From positions 23,392,131-23,456,130 of the forward strand of contig NC_045140.1 in NCBI RefSeq assembly GCF_008831285.2: a stretch of DNA of 64,000 nucleotides, in the 5' to 3' direction. Below are positions 26,380 through 38,000 of the stretch, in pieces. Positions within the stretch are counted from its first letter, which is position 1. Each line of letters begins with the position of its first letter. This DNA comes from Nymphaea colorata. Taxonomy: Eukaryota; Streptophyta; Magnoliopsida; Nymphaeales; Nymphaeaceae. The notes under the pieces are model-generated. The model made no database searches and had not been told where the DNA came from. It was given only the letters and a program-made list of their open reading frames with translations. The translations under genes were made by a program, and so were the position numbers.

Positions 26380-26690
26380 ACAAGTACTTCTATTATTATC
26401 TCTTACCTTCGTCATTATCTCATATTTCTGTCATTATCGTAGTTGTGTCGTTATCTCTTGCCTTCTGTCAATTTCATAAACCTATAGTTCCTCATACACA
26501 CTATCTCATATCTCTGTCATTATCATATTTGTGTTGTTATCTCATTCTCGAGCGTATATCATTATCTCACACTCATAGTATTTGAGATAATGAGAAATAA
26601 TAGTAGGAGATAACGATTAGGGTATGATATAATGATGGGGCTGAGATAACAATAGGAATATGAGACAATGACAAGGGTTCACATGAGTGA
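26380..26690. repeat. Fold-back repeat built on CATTATCTCA
   Basis: The left part repeats variants of CATTATCTCA and TCATTATC several times on the plus strand. From about 26580 the same word appears as its reverse complement (GAGATAATGA, GAGATAACGA, GAGATAACAA). The whole could form a long imperfect hairpin. No terminal duplication could be defined, so it may be a fold-back element or an expanded palindromic minisatellite. Confidence 0.55.
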
Positions 26691-28022
26691 CCGTTCAAAA
26701 GGGGTATATTGGTTATAACAATATACACATATGGACTTACATGTTTGACCTTTATCGAATCCCAAATTCTTTCCTTTTAGGTTTTTTTTCCTTGTCAGTA
26801 CAAAAGTTTTTTTTTTTTATTGATCATGGGCATTTTTTGTCATGATTAAAATTAAGCACAAAAATTTCATACACGACACAGCATATATAACCTGCTCCGG
26901 TCTGAAATGGGCATGTGCTTTGCCTAGAAGCAGACATGAATGGTCTGCAGGATGCAACCCGCTGATTGTTTTGGGTCCCAACATTGATGTTGAGGACGTT
27001 ACAGTGGCCACAGAGGTCCGTCCCGCTATAACTTCTTTGTACTTTGTCTTGTTATTGATCTCATTTTCTTGTATTCTTTTTATACATATTTGCTGTGTTC
27101 TTGGTTCTTGATTGAATAAAAGTAGGCGGCATAACCACCAGTAGGGAGCATTGAGAAAGAAGCCCCAGGTATCGTTTCTTCTCATTTTTCCATGAGAAAG
27201 GTGTTTCGGGAAGGCAGATTAGTAACCCGAAACTGTACGATTGATTTCTTAAAATCGATCAGCTTGGGGAGCCTTAGGTGTGGTGCAGGTGGCGTCATCG
27301 TTCAAATCTCATGAGTTTCATTCCTTGTAAAAGTCCGTGCTGTGGATAGAAATCCAACGGCTTTTTCTTATGCACTAGAAGAGCATTCAAGTGTTTGGGC
27401 TTCTCTTCAAACTCATAGAGAAAAGATCAAGATTGCTCGGATACAATCCTGGAATGTGAAATGCTGAATGCATTTCGTAATGAACATCTCATTAATATGA
27501 AGGTTTTCAGGTATACACTCTGAAATCTTGTTCCAGCCATCGGCTCCTGCGTGCCAGTGTTGTGCATGCTTACAGCTAGCAGAAGCCAAGGCAATTTATT
27601 TAGTTTACAACTTTACATTTCCTGCCATGATCCACTCATAGAGACGACATAAGTTTTAAGGCCTGATGAAAGGCAGGAAAATGAGCTCCATTACACCATT
27701 CAACCTGTAAAAGAGAAAGCACCAAATATTAACAGAATTCCTAAGCCATTTTTTTCTTTCATTCGCTCTCAAGACCGAACATCGTTTCCAGCAGCTAATT
27801 TGAAGTGGCTTGCTCATGTCTTTCATAACGTAGCAGAATATCGTGCATCAATTTGTTCAGGATTGGTCCGTGTGTACACCAGTCGCCACAAGCACTTTGG
27901 GAGACCAAGGCGTTAAGGAGAATGAAGAACAGATTGCCCTGGCGAGCAGTCATCTGTGCTTGTGTATTTGGTCTCAAAATCGAAGTCATTGTGGCTGATA
28001 AAGTTCATCTTGATAACATCAC

Positions 28023-28028
28023 TTTATT
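28023..28028 (-). terminator. Poly(A) signal of the GH36 gene
   Basis: AATAAA on the minus strand, about 60 nt past the downstream stop codon of the GH36 gene. Confidence 0.55.
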
Positions 28029-28086
28029 TGAATAACTTGAAATTACATCTCTCTTCCATAATGGGCTACACGTAAAAAGAATTCTT

Positions 28087-31000
28087 CTATACCTCAATGG
28101 TTACAGCCGCAGGGGAGAAGAATGTGCCATCCGCAACTGCAGGGTGACCAACCCTGTTGCTGAGTCATAAGAGAACTCCACTTCAGTATTATTTACTAAA
28201 CATCTCCGGGGCTTTGAAGAAGAGTAAGCACCAAATCTCCCACAGCCCTTCACCTCCATTTTCACGCAGGCAATTGCCTCTCGACTGCAGTTTTCCAGAG
28301 TCGCTCTGGACAGCAGTGAATCCATCTCGTCGACAGCATCTGGAATTTCCTTCCTCGTGCTTTGAACTTCATATGATTCGATTGCACCTCCTGCATTGAT
28401 CATGTCGATAAGGCCAAGTGGCGCAAACCCAAACCCAGGTCCCAGAACCTGCAAAGGAGAACCAAGAAATGCTTTATATACTGAGAGAAAGAAACAGAGA
28501 GGGGGAGGGAGGAAGAGAGAGGTAGGGAGGGAAGGAGGAGAACCTTGACGGGTGTAATGGTGAAGATCTCATGCTCTAGGACACCGAGAGTTAGGGGCAA
28601 GGATGCATTGTTGGGAAGACGGACCAGTTCACCTATTGCAGAGAAAATAAACCAACAATTTGTAAGTCCTAGTGAAGTCTAGCAGTGCATCAAATCTCTC
28701 AGATTCACGGACAAATGTGCTTGTGATCTGAATATAGAAAGAATTTGTGCACTGCAAAAAGAGAAAGTTCTAAAACCATCATATTCAGATTATGGCAGTG
28801 TTAGATATGAAAGGAATAATTGTATAGTTTTATGACATTCGGATGGAAACTTTCTTATCTTCTTTTTTCCATCTGAAATAAGAACAATTCTCTGTGAAAC
28901 AGAGACTGACAGAGCTGCAAGCACATGCATGCTTATCCTGCTTGGACAGACTACTAGCCAAGTGGACTCGATTTGCCTTGGGCAATCAAAGTTCTGATGG
29001 GCTTAACGGCCTAGACAACTTCTCTTCTCCAGAGAAGTTATCTTTAAAGTACAACAGGCCATAAAAACGCAGACTTGTCCTCATTTGCTCTGTAGACCCT
29101 TGTACAAATAGTACACCAGGGTGATTTTATCCAGGCCATCAAACACCTCCTTTCAAAGCACCTCCTTTCAGGGCTATTTATAATGTTTTGTCTACAAGGG
29201 CCATTTAGTCAAGCTCAACTCTAAGTGCACAAGGGAAACTGCATTAAATTGGGCTTGTACCTTTGTGACTGTAAACAACACAATCACCATTCCAGTCGGC
29301 ATCTATAGCAGCCTCACGAATCAAGTGCACATCACGCCCTCTCAGGCTTCCGGTCAGTGTCTTGGTACTGTTTTCATGGAAGACGTTCTTTTTCTTTGTG
29401 CTGCTCCAAGCTGCACCTTGGCAGTTGAACGCCCCCAAGACACCAGTGAACTTGTTCATGTTCCAGATCTTGAGCAAGCTGATGCCATCTCGAGCAGGGT
29501 CGGCAAACAAGCAATCACAAGTGGGACGGCCAGGAAGGCGAGCCCGGAGTATGGAGCCATCAGGCAAGACCAGCTTCCTCAACAGCTCAAAATTGTGCTT
29601 CCCCGGAGCATCACTGTTACATGGAAGCAAGAAGGATTAGCATCATATTTCTACTAAAATTTATCCGCTAGAGAAACAATAAATTCACCAGTACCCGTAC
29701 AATTGAGAATGGAAAACTAGACAAATGTAAAGCACTCAAGCGAACAAATTACCATGCTCATGTTGCACTATTATTTCAAGGGCTTTAAAAACAGGCAACT
29801 CAATCTCATCTTTGATTTTAAAAACTAGCACAGAAGGCATCTCATTTACTAAAAGACAAGCCAGGATAAGGGAAATAAGCACTAATATTTCTGTTCACAT
29901 AATGAAACATTAGCATTGTCGTTCACCTGAAAACTAACTTGCAAGCCGCAAATTAAAGAAATGAGACCACAAGTGCATAAGTTCACAAAGTTCAAAAATA
30001 AAGCGAAATGGAAAAGGTGAGAACAGGAAAAAGAACGCCGTCTTCTCTATCTTTCTATCGTCGAGCTCTTTGAGCTAATCGCTCACCTGACATAGATGGG
30101 GCCACCGCTGATGGCTCTAGCCGCTGCATGGTACTCCGCTGCAGGGTGCAGAGAGTGGAACATGTCCCAGTCCGGCTGCATGAACTCTCCTAAGAAGATG
30201 CTGTTGTAGGCCACAGACGCTATATGGATCGTATGCGAAACGGGATCCCTGGGTAGAAATCGTCAGACGCCCTCACTACAGCCGTCTGTTTGGAGCTGTA
30301 TCGCCATCGTGACCAATTCAGATTCATCCTCATGAAAGGACAGAGTCAGAGCAAAACGAAGACAGGATCGATAACAGAGAGGAACAGAACATACCAATAA
30401 AGGGCGTCAGTGTTGTGGCTCATGCACGCGATGCAGCCATTGTCTGGAAAGTTTCGGGCGATGCTGGCATCCAGAGCACGGTGATACTTGCTCGTGAGAT
30501 CCACCCGGCCTCCGAGGCCGCGCCCAGGGTCTCCAGGATGCACTGGACGTCGACTTTGACGCCGTCTACACCGGCAGAGGCGAGGTAGCTATGGAGCTCG
30601 TCGTAGAACCGGTAGACGCTCTGGGGATGAACTACCCCGAGCCCCTGCTTCGTCAATATGTCTGTCTTCATTGCCGGATCGTTGCTCACCACCCCCGGCG
30701 AGTGCGACGGGTACTTCATTGCAGAGTTGTACTGCTCCATTCCGGCGACACCGGGCTGAACTCCGCCCCAGTATCCGGTAATGGCGTGCCATACGTAGAC
30801 GTATTTCAGGCCGTGCTTCGCCTTCGCGATGTCAACAATGTGGTTGATTCCCTCGATGGATCCATCGCCGGCGCCCGACTTTCTCTGGAACTTGTGGTTC
30901 TCCTTGATCCCGGTTAGCCGGAAGAGCTCGCTCTCCTTGGCGGCGCCTGGGTCGGACCCAACAGACTGCCATCCGTCGTCGATGATGACGAATTTAGCCG

Positions 31001-31786
31001 GAGCACCGCCGGCGGCAAGACTGGCGAGCCCGGCCTCGACCCCCTCGGCGGTGACCTCCTGGTAGAAGGCGTCCCAGGTGCACCAGCCAAACCAGTCGAC
31101 AATGCCTGGCAGCCGCTTCTCCGACCGCAGCCGGAATGACTTGAGGTGGTTTTTAACGGCGCGGACCGCGTCGGAAATCGTCGAAAAGGGATCGGAGCCG
31201 GCGGCGACGTAGAGAGAGTGGGAGAATGCAGACTCGCGGACGGCGGGATCGCCGGACTCTATGCAGATCTCAAGCTGGTCGAGGGGGTTGCCCTGCAAGG
31301 AGGCACGGAAAGGGCCCTCCAAAAGGGGCAGGAAGACGGTGTAGAACGTCTGACTGTGTCCAGCGAGGCCGGGGAACTCGTCGGCTGAAGAGTCATCCCT
31401 GGACTCAACGAGGAGGAACTGGGTCTCCGTTGGGACGTCTTGCCCGCGGTCACCCATCTTCTGGGCCATCCACCATAGCTTGAACCTGAAACTCGCCATG
31501 AATCGTACGTTTCTGCAAAAATACCCACAACCCAAAATCGCCATTATCATCACGCCTCGGTCGCTCAACAAAAACACAATATCTAATCCTACTACCTAAG
31601 AGTCCCAAGGGGGACGACATGGCGACTATTGCTCTCCTTTAAGTTGGCGCCAACGAAGATGCCATCGACCGGGCCGGAATCGGAAGCCGAAGACGATATC
31701 ACATTCTCCTGCACGTCGGAGAGTATCGCACGATCCCCAACAAATAGTTTCCGCTCCGAAACACGAACCGTCGGCGTGATAGTCAT
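28087..31786 (-). CDS. Raffinose synthase / seed-imbibition-protein family glycosidase (GH36), frameshifted as read
   Basis: GH36 protein of the galactinol-sucrose galactosyltransferase / alkaline alpha-galactosidase type, acting on raffinose-family sugars in the cytosol or plastid; the exact substrate cannot be told from sequence. Exons (minus): 31786-31596, 31512-30395, 30295-30087, 29613-29261, 28632-28544, 28448-28087, all with GT-AG introns. The start is the MTIT methionine typical of this family. Visible motifs are [12 protein letters not shown] (about residues 78-89), [10 protein letters not shown] (204-213), nucleophile Asp in KVDVQ (about 385), the PDWDMF acid/base motif in exon 3, and [10 protein letters not shown] near the C-terminus. 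Expected length is about 770 residues, as in seed-imbibition proteins and shorter than stachyose synthases. The reading frame is lost by one missing base near 30518 (after LETLGA) and one near 30250 ([13 protein letters not shown]). A probable third near 28138 moves the stop from 28101 to 28087. Either the gene is decaying or these are assembly errors in G/C runs. Confidence 0.88.
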
Positions 31787-32052
31787 CTCCTTCCGATCAC
31801 CTTCCTTGCTTTCCTTCTTGCCCTTCCCCACAAACGCAGAAGCCTGTCGCGTAGATAACGCCCGGACACGCAGTAAAACCCGTTGCTTGAAACATGAAGA
31901 AAACAAAACAATAAAAACCGTTGGAAAATCGACCAAAAAAGTATAAGATGCATCATTCTTCAATAACAGATCGTGCTGCTAGAAATTACTCCGAGCATCG
32001 TAATAGCTCGATCCCCTCGTTTTAACTAGAAGATTCGAGCATTCATTCTCTC

Positions 32053-32157
32053 ATTGGCAGATATAAGCTTAAACCCTTATCGCCAATCAGAGAAAAGGGC
32101 ATGCCATGCTTTTATTGGCAGATACAAGCCTAAAATCCTGCAAGCCAATCAGAGAAG
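32053..32157. repeat. Imperfect 61-bp direct repeat with facing CCAAT boxes
   Basis: Two related copies (about 32053-32096 and 32114-32157), each starting ATTGGCAGATA and ending GCCAATCAGAGAA. Each copy therefore has an ATTGG and a CCAAT box facing each other, able to form a small stem. They lie about 270-370 bp upstream of the GH36 start codon, so they may be promoter elements. Confidence 0.7.
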
Positions 32158-32437
32158 AAAAATTGGCGAAGGAGAAAACGGAGTACCAGAAGGAGAGACC
32201 GTCGCGTGGACAGATGAACGAGTGAAAAGCGGAAAAGCGGAACTCGATGGCAGGAGAAGAGATGGAGGAGAGGATGAATTTAAAGAGGAGGAGAGCCAAT
32301 ACTGCCTGCAACCCATCACCGTCCTCATCGCCCTCTCCCCTTCCCCTCTTCTTCTACCTCTGCTTCTTCTGTATCTTCTGTCTGTTTCTTTCTCTCTCTA
32401 ACCTCTAGACAGACAGATGAGTGTGCCACGCCGGCGC

Positions 32438-32488
32438 CACGTCATTTCATAGTGTCGAGTCATATTCTTCGGAGTTAGCTCCACGTCA
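32438..32488 (-). promoter_or_regulatory. Two TGACGTGG (ACGT-core) boxes upstream of the GH36 gene
   Basis: On the minus strand TGACGTGG occurs at 32445-32438 and 32488-32481, about 650-700 bp upstream of the GH36 start codon and in its orientation. ACGT-core boxes of this form bind plant bZIP factors, including abscisic-acid-response factors. Sugar-starvation and stress induction are known for seed-imbibition-type genes. The link here is inference. Confidence 0.4.
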
Positions 32489-33574
32489 CTCCAACGCAAT
32501 CTGTCGTCTTGTCAAATGACTCAAATACCATTGCCCTTTTCCGGTGGATCGGATACTTGCATGACACTTTAGTGATGGATCTACGGCTTTTAACTCAGGG
32601 CTTCAATCTGCCGTGGATCCAACATTGGGGATTAGATCCGGAGTTTTCGGCACAATGAAAGATCCGACTCATTTTCCCCACACTATTAAAGATGATAAGG
32701 AGACCAAAGAAATCCGATATAATAATCTGAACAATCGGAAATTGGGTCGAGCACTTATATCCGATTTAATTGTTCACAACATGCATGGTAATTTTGTCAT
32801 TTCACCATTGAAAAAAAATCTCTGACCAAAGTGGTCACCTAGGCAACCAGAGTTAACCAATGAAAGCAGGAAACGCGTGAATTTAAACAGATTATAAGGA
32901 GAATCGCTTCTGTTTCTGCCACACACTTGTCGAATCCCCACCGATTCCGTCCATATTACGGAGAACACTCGGATCTTGTTTACACGATACTTTAACTATC
33001 GACTTTGTTTTTATTAAATTTAACCACAAAATTCGTATCAGGAATCATAAGGGAACAATACATTAAATGTTTTTTTTTTTAAAGAATGTAATATGAGATA
33101 TAATATGATACCTACATAAACAGTGAACCCTAACTTCAGCAATGCATTATGCACTAATAAATGCCAAACTCATATAATATATTGAGATTTGATTGATATC
33201 CTTTCTTATGTTGCTTGAATATGACGGCTTACGCTTTTTGATATGTAATCTTATGGATTTCTATGATGAGCATACGTGCGTATATATTCGGATGGTGCTG
33301 CTTCGTTTTCAGCCGCATATATGCGGCAATAGTAATTAACACTTGTATGTTTTCGACAGACGTGACTGTTTTAAGACTTAGCATATATGGACAAAATACC
33401 ATAATATCTTCTAACAATTAGAATGTCTATATTTTATTTTTCTTGTTGGTCGATAGTACCCTCTTGACCAGCTTTACATTTATACATACATTATTCCTCG
33501 GACTGTTGAGTTGTATTTGGCGGATATGTGTAGTTATATGGACGGATTTATTCGTCGGTGTATTTTTATAGTTT

Positions 33575-33885
33575 TAGTGACGGCAAAAGCACGTCAATAA
33601 AATTTTGAAATTTTGCTGACAACCTACTTTCATCGATATTAATGACAAATACCGTTAGTAATATGGAAAGTATTACTGCCGACGGTAAAACCTGTTTTAC
33701 TGATGCCTCTTTACCGTAGGTAAATGTTCAACGGATTCACTACACATCGACAATAATGCCAATCACGCTTTAACGACGGTTTACCGATTCCGTTAATAAC
33801 TACAATGTTTTTTACAGCATTTTCGTTACCATGTCGATAATAGCAGTGTTTTACTGACGCAGTAAGTGTTGGATTTTTTGTAATG
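33575..33885. mobile_element. CACTA-like element remnant
   Basis: The segment is rich in short TTACCG/ACGGTAA-type words in both orientations (for example CGACGGTAAAAC and TTACCGATTCCG), as in CACTA subterminal regions. It ends TTTTTTGTAATG, one base from the usual TTGTAGTG terminus. No matching CACTA left end was found, so it appears truncated or decayed. Confidence 0.4.
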
Positions 33886-34938
33886 TCACCTCACATCTCA
33901 CATAATTTTTCACAAACACAAGTTTTATGTCAACTTTCTCGTTCATATCACCTCTGCATTTAATCGTGCATCTCATATGGTGTTAATATCACGTGGCATG
34001 CTAATACAACGTGTTACATGCATCATGGCCACATTAAGCGTATGAAAAGTTCCACATGCATTATCGATATAGTCAACAATATACATGCACCAAAATTGGA
34101 ATCTATACGAATTTATGTCATAGAGGAATGCGTGACACACATAAGATCCAATAATAAGAACCAATTCCACCTTGGTCTCCAATCAAGGATAAGTTTTGCT
34201 AAAACATTGGTTTTCATGAAATACCTAAAGAAAACTGCATCGCTCATAGGTTTTCAGGCAAAAATGATCCTTGTCCCTTGTGTTTTATATGCATTGTATT
34301 CTAAGCATCCACATTTAAAAAAAAATATGGTTTTAATAAAGCTACTGGGAAATTGTTTTTTTTTTAATCAAGCCTTTTGAGGATGCCACCAAACACCCAT
34401 TATTATTTTCAATATATAATATAAAACAGTACTTGGTTGAAGCCCTTAGTCATTTCTTTGTCTTGGGAGCTTTGACACCTGAGTAGAAAGCAGAACACCT
34501 GTCGTATAAGCATCACACATCTATCATTTATAGTTATGAAAAAATAACACTCACAAGAATCAATCCGATTATGCTATCGATAAGGTAGATCAGATTGGGG
34601 CAACAACGAAGCTTATAAAAATAAAGGGTTATTGTGATTGGGATCCGATTGGGGAACCTCACCTGTCAAAACGGGACTTTATCGGGTAAAATCCGGTTCA
34701 GGTCGATCCATGCTCGACCCGCTACCAGGTTCTTTTATTAAGTTCTTGCGGAAACTAATAGGTAGGTCGATTCCTGTAACTTTATATAAAACAAGCCACG
34801 TTTGTTTGCCATCCGATTAGAAGGAAGAGGAAGAAATCTCGACTTACGTTTTACGTGGCAGTTAAATCGAGAGGGCTGTATTATGAGAAGTGATCATTCT
34901 AACGCAGACCCTTTCCCGTTTGGCGTGCGCCAGAAATC

Positions 34939-34957
34939 GCGGGAATGAAATTGGCGC
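34939..34957 (+). promoter_or_regulatory. Paired E2F-type sites upstream of the RIF1-like gene
   Basis: GCGGGAAT (34939-34946, matching WTTSSCSS on the reverse strand) and ATTGGCGC (34950-34957, matching it directly) lie 3 bp apart, about 120-140 bp before the start codon. Near-matches TTTCCCGT and TTTGGCGT lie just upstream. E2F sites mark genes expressed around S phase, which fits a replication-control protein. Confidence 0.55.
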
Positions 34958-35076
34958 CTTTATTCGCCACCGCCGACCTCCCTTCCCTCTCCTTTCCAGT
35001 TTCCCCTCCCTTCCCTCTCAAGAAGGAGAAATTTGAAAAAGCGAGGGTTTCATCTCACCCAAGAATTTCCCGAAAG

Positions 35077-38000
35077 ATGGCGGAAACTGTTACCGAATTG
35101 GAAGAAATCGAGAGTCTCCTTCTTCATTCGAGATCGAACCAGGAGAAAGCCCTTGGTTACGGAAACCTTTTGCTCTTCCAAGAGCGCTTATGCGGCGGCT
35201 CGTCTATGATCGGCGCGCTCCGTGAGCGGCTGCCGCGTCTCCTTCGTCCGATCCGAGCTGATATATTCGTCGAAGACGAAGAAGTGTGAGTTTCGTCTCC
35301 TCGTCAATCGGGTTTTCACACGCATCTCTCTTTTTCTCGCTGTCCATGACCGTTTCCTATTTAGGCTGATGTTTTGGACTTCTGTTCATAGTGCCTCGCA
35401 GGCGCTGAAGTGCTTGGGGTTTGTAATTTATCACCCGGATCTGGTTATCGCGATACCCGGTGAGAAGCTGCTTATTTCGAAGAATTCCCTTGTTTATAAA
35501 AATTCCTTTGTCCTTGCGCATGTATCCGCGTGTGTGCATGCGTGGTGTTCGTATTCAGTTTTCTTTTTTGTTGCTTTCTTCGCTGTTAGGCGTATGCGCT
35601 GAGTTCGCTAGGACTATAGAGATCCTTTTGTCAGGTGTGTGATGTACTGCCAGTTTTATGATGCCATTGTTTATTCGAAACTACATTTTGTGATGGCTTG
35701 TTGACCGTGTGATTCATATCACAGTTAAAGTGGATAAAGTCATTGCTGTCGCTCGAGCCTGGCTCGCATCGTTGAGGAAGGAACCTCTGTTCTTCGGTAG
35801 AATCTGTTTTTTCTGTTGATCGAACGGGCTCGTGGCTCTTAGCATGGCTTTGCATATTGCAATAGGAGACTGGTTTGGGACCTGAGATAATGATTTGGAC
35901 GTTTGTCTGTCTGATATCTTTCATGTTACTTGCGTTGATTGCACAATCGTTGTATTCTAGTAGGAAACATGAACGTTTGCTAATTACAAGATATGAAGTA
36001 TGAACCTCACTTCGAACTTCCTTTTTTCTTTTCACCGGTAGGCGTTCTTTTCTGCATTTTTTTTTTCTTTTAGTTTCTTGAGCGGACTTGTTGAACATTT
36101 CAGGGCACCTCTTTGTATTTAACATAAGCTTCTCACTGTTTCTCTTGTACTTGTTATTCCAAAATATTATTGTTTTTTTATCCTTCTATGAAGAAATTGA
36201 GAACAGTTATCTAACGCCATTAATCCCAAACAGAAGTTTCGTACAGTATCGGTTTATGTTAGTATTTATTGTTGTTTAATTGTGTTACATGTTCACTGGT
36301 AAGAAGTCTTCTGATGCGATGCTTATTGGTTGTTGTAGATGGTGATACCTGTGCTATTGTGGAATCCATAGTCAAACTCATAACAAACACTAAGATGAAG
36401 GTTGCTGAAGTCTACAGAACTTTCCAGTTTACGTGTTTTCTCTCTTTTAGTCAAGTTGCCTACTGATGTGTTTAGGCTTGCAGGCCATTTGTAACCTGGG
36501 AGTCTGGTGTATATCAATGCAACAATTCCACTCTTCTTTTGTGATAGCACAGTCAAACCCTTTGTTAGGGGCTGTAATTTATGCCCTCGACAATCCAATG
36601 GGGTCTCTATCAACGACGTTTGAAGCAACCCAGGTTCTAATTGTTATACTGCCTTTTCTTGTTGATCATGCTAGTTTCAGTTGTCCCAGTAGTTGTTAGC
36701 ATAATCACAAATATATGAAATGTCGTGCTTTGTTGCCAAAACGTGGCAAAACTATTTTATCAGAAATATTGCAATATTTTAAAAACAATGGCAAAAGAAT
36801 TTCTGCAATAAGTTCACAGTATTATCCTTTTCTATAATTGCTTTTAAATGAATTTTTAGGTTATGCTTTTTTGAACTTCAATTATTTTGAAGCATTTCTA
36901 ATCTTTATCAAAGTGTTTGTAAGAAAATCAGTAGATAACTGTTAATTTCATATGGAATTATTTTAATTATTATTTTTTATTTCCTGAGATTTTCCCAAGA
37001 GAAACGACTATGCCTAAAAATATCAGAGAGAAACCTCACCGATAAGAGCCCAAAAATGTTATTTGTGACTTTGGCTATTATAATGCCTTGTCAGTGAGTG
37101 GATTTTGTTTGTTGGCTGTAATTTTAAAAAAATCCAGCTTGCTGATTATCTGTTTCACTGTTAAGATGCACTCACACATGGCATTCATAGTTTATAGTGG
37201 ACCAAATGTCCTTGTTGCACAATAGCTATGAACACAGGCATGTAAAGATAAGGAGAAATGTTGACCTTTTGCTTTATTAAAATAAAAAGGGGGAAAAGAA
37301 AGCACCAACTGATGCTCATATGTCTTGCAGTTAAGATTTCAGTGTTTTGCATTGTCATGGAATTTTTAGGAAGAATCTTTTGATGCTTATATCTCTTGCA
37401 GTTAAGATTTCAGAGTGTGGCATTATTGTGGAACTTTTAGGAAGAATTGTGGCTGGTAATATCGTAAACTGTCATATAGCTGATGAACTGATATTTCAGT
37501 CACTAAAAACCTGACATAAAAACCAAAGGTAATCAAGTGAGGAAATAATGTAACCATGGCAATCATTTTGGAAATACCTAAAATGGATTTTTTCCAATTT
37601 ATTGTTACAAAAATTTGCTATTCGGCATGACTGAAGGTGGAACTCTGGAAATTCAATGTGACATCTCTTATTTATGCTACTATGCTTGTACTTAAGATTA
37701 ATTTTGATTAGCATTTCACTGAAATTATTTTACGATTGATGGTACATGTTATGGCATTAGTAGTAAGGCAGGATAACACACGGTGTTTGAAGTTTGAACT
37801 TTTTGTAGGCCTTGGTAAAGTTGGTATCTCAAATGAGTGACAATATGAGAACTCTGTCCAGCATGTGGGCTCCACCAATATATAGGAGACTTTTGAGCTT
37901 GGACAAAAAGGAGAGAGATATGTCAATCAGATGTCTTCAAAAGGTCAAGTCATGCATATTGCCCCCTCTTCCTACTCTTTCAAAGGTAAAGATTCTTGGT

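Larger units (their letters stand above)
16124..28086. other. Intergenic DNA with repeats, no protein gene recognised
   Basis: About 12 kb of AT-rich sequence between MIR396 and the GH36 gene. The part upstream of MIR396 on its strand (16300-17500) presumably includes its promoter, but no clear element stands out. Remaining contents are TC/GA and TA microsatellites, a 157-bp tandem duplication, a GGCCCA-rich dispersed repeat, a fold-back repeat near 26.4-26.7 kb and fragments of dispersed repeats. Segments near 23.05 and 25.2 kb share an ACACCAAGAGAAGA-type stretch. No conserved protein was seen on either strand. Confidence 0.6.
31787..35076. other. Shared intergenic region between divergent GH36 and RIF1-like genes
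   Basis: About 3.3 kb separating divergent genes. Near the GH36 side are a GA/CT-rich leader-like stretch, a duplicated segment with CCAAT boxes and two TGACGTGG words. The centre holds CACTA-like repeat sequence. Near the RIF1 side are paired E2F-type sites. No open frame resembling a protein was seen. Confidence 0.65.

Noticed and set aside
27261-27330. GTTCAAATCTC word resembling a tRNA B box
   Set aside because: No A box or cloverleaf pairing could be placed around it.
30591-31483. Several plus-strand open frames opposite the GH36 gene
   Set aside because: They are antisense to a well-supported GC-rich exon, where long shadow frames are expected.
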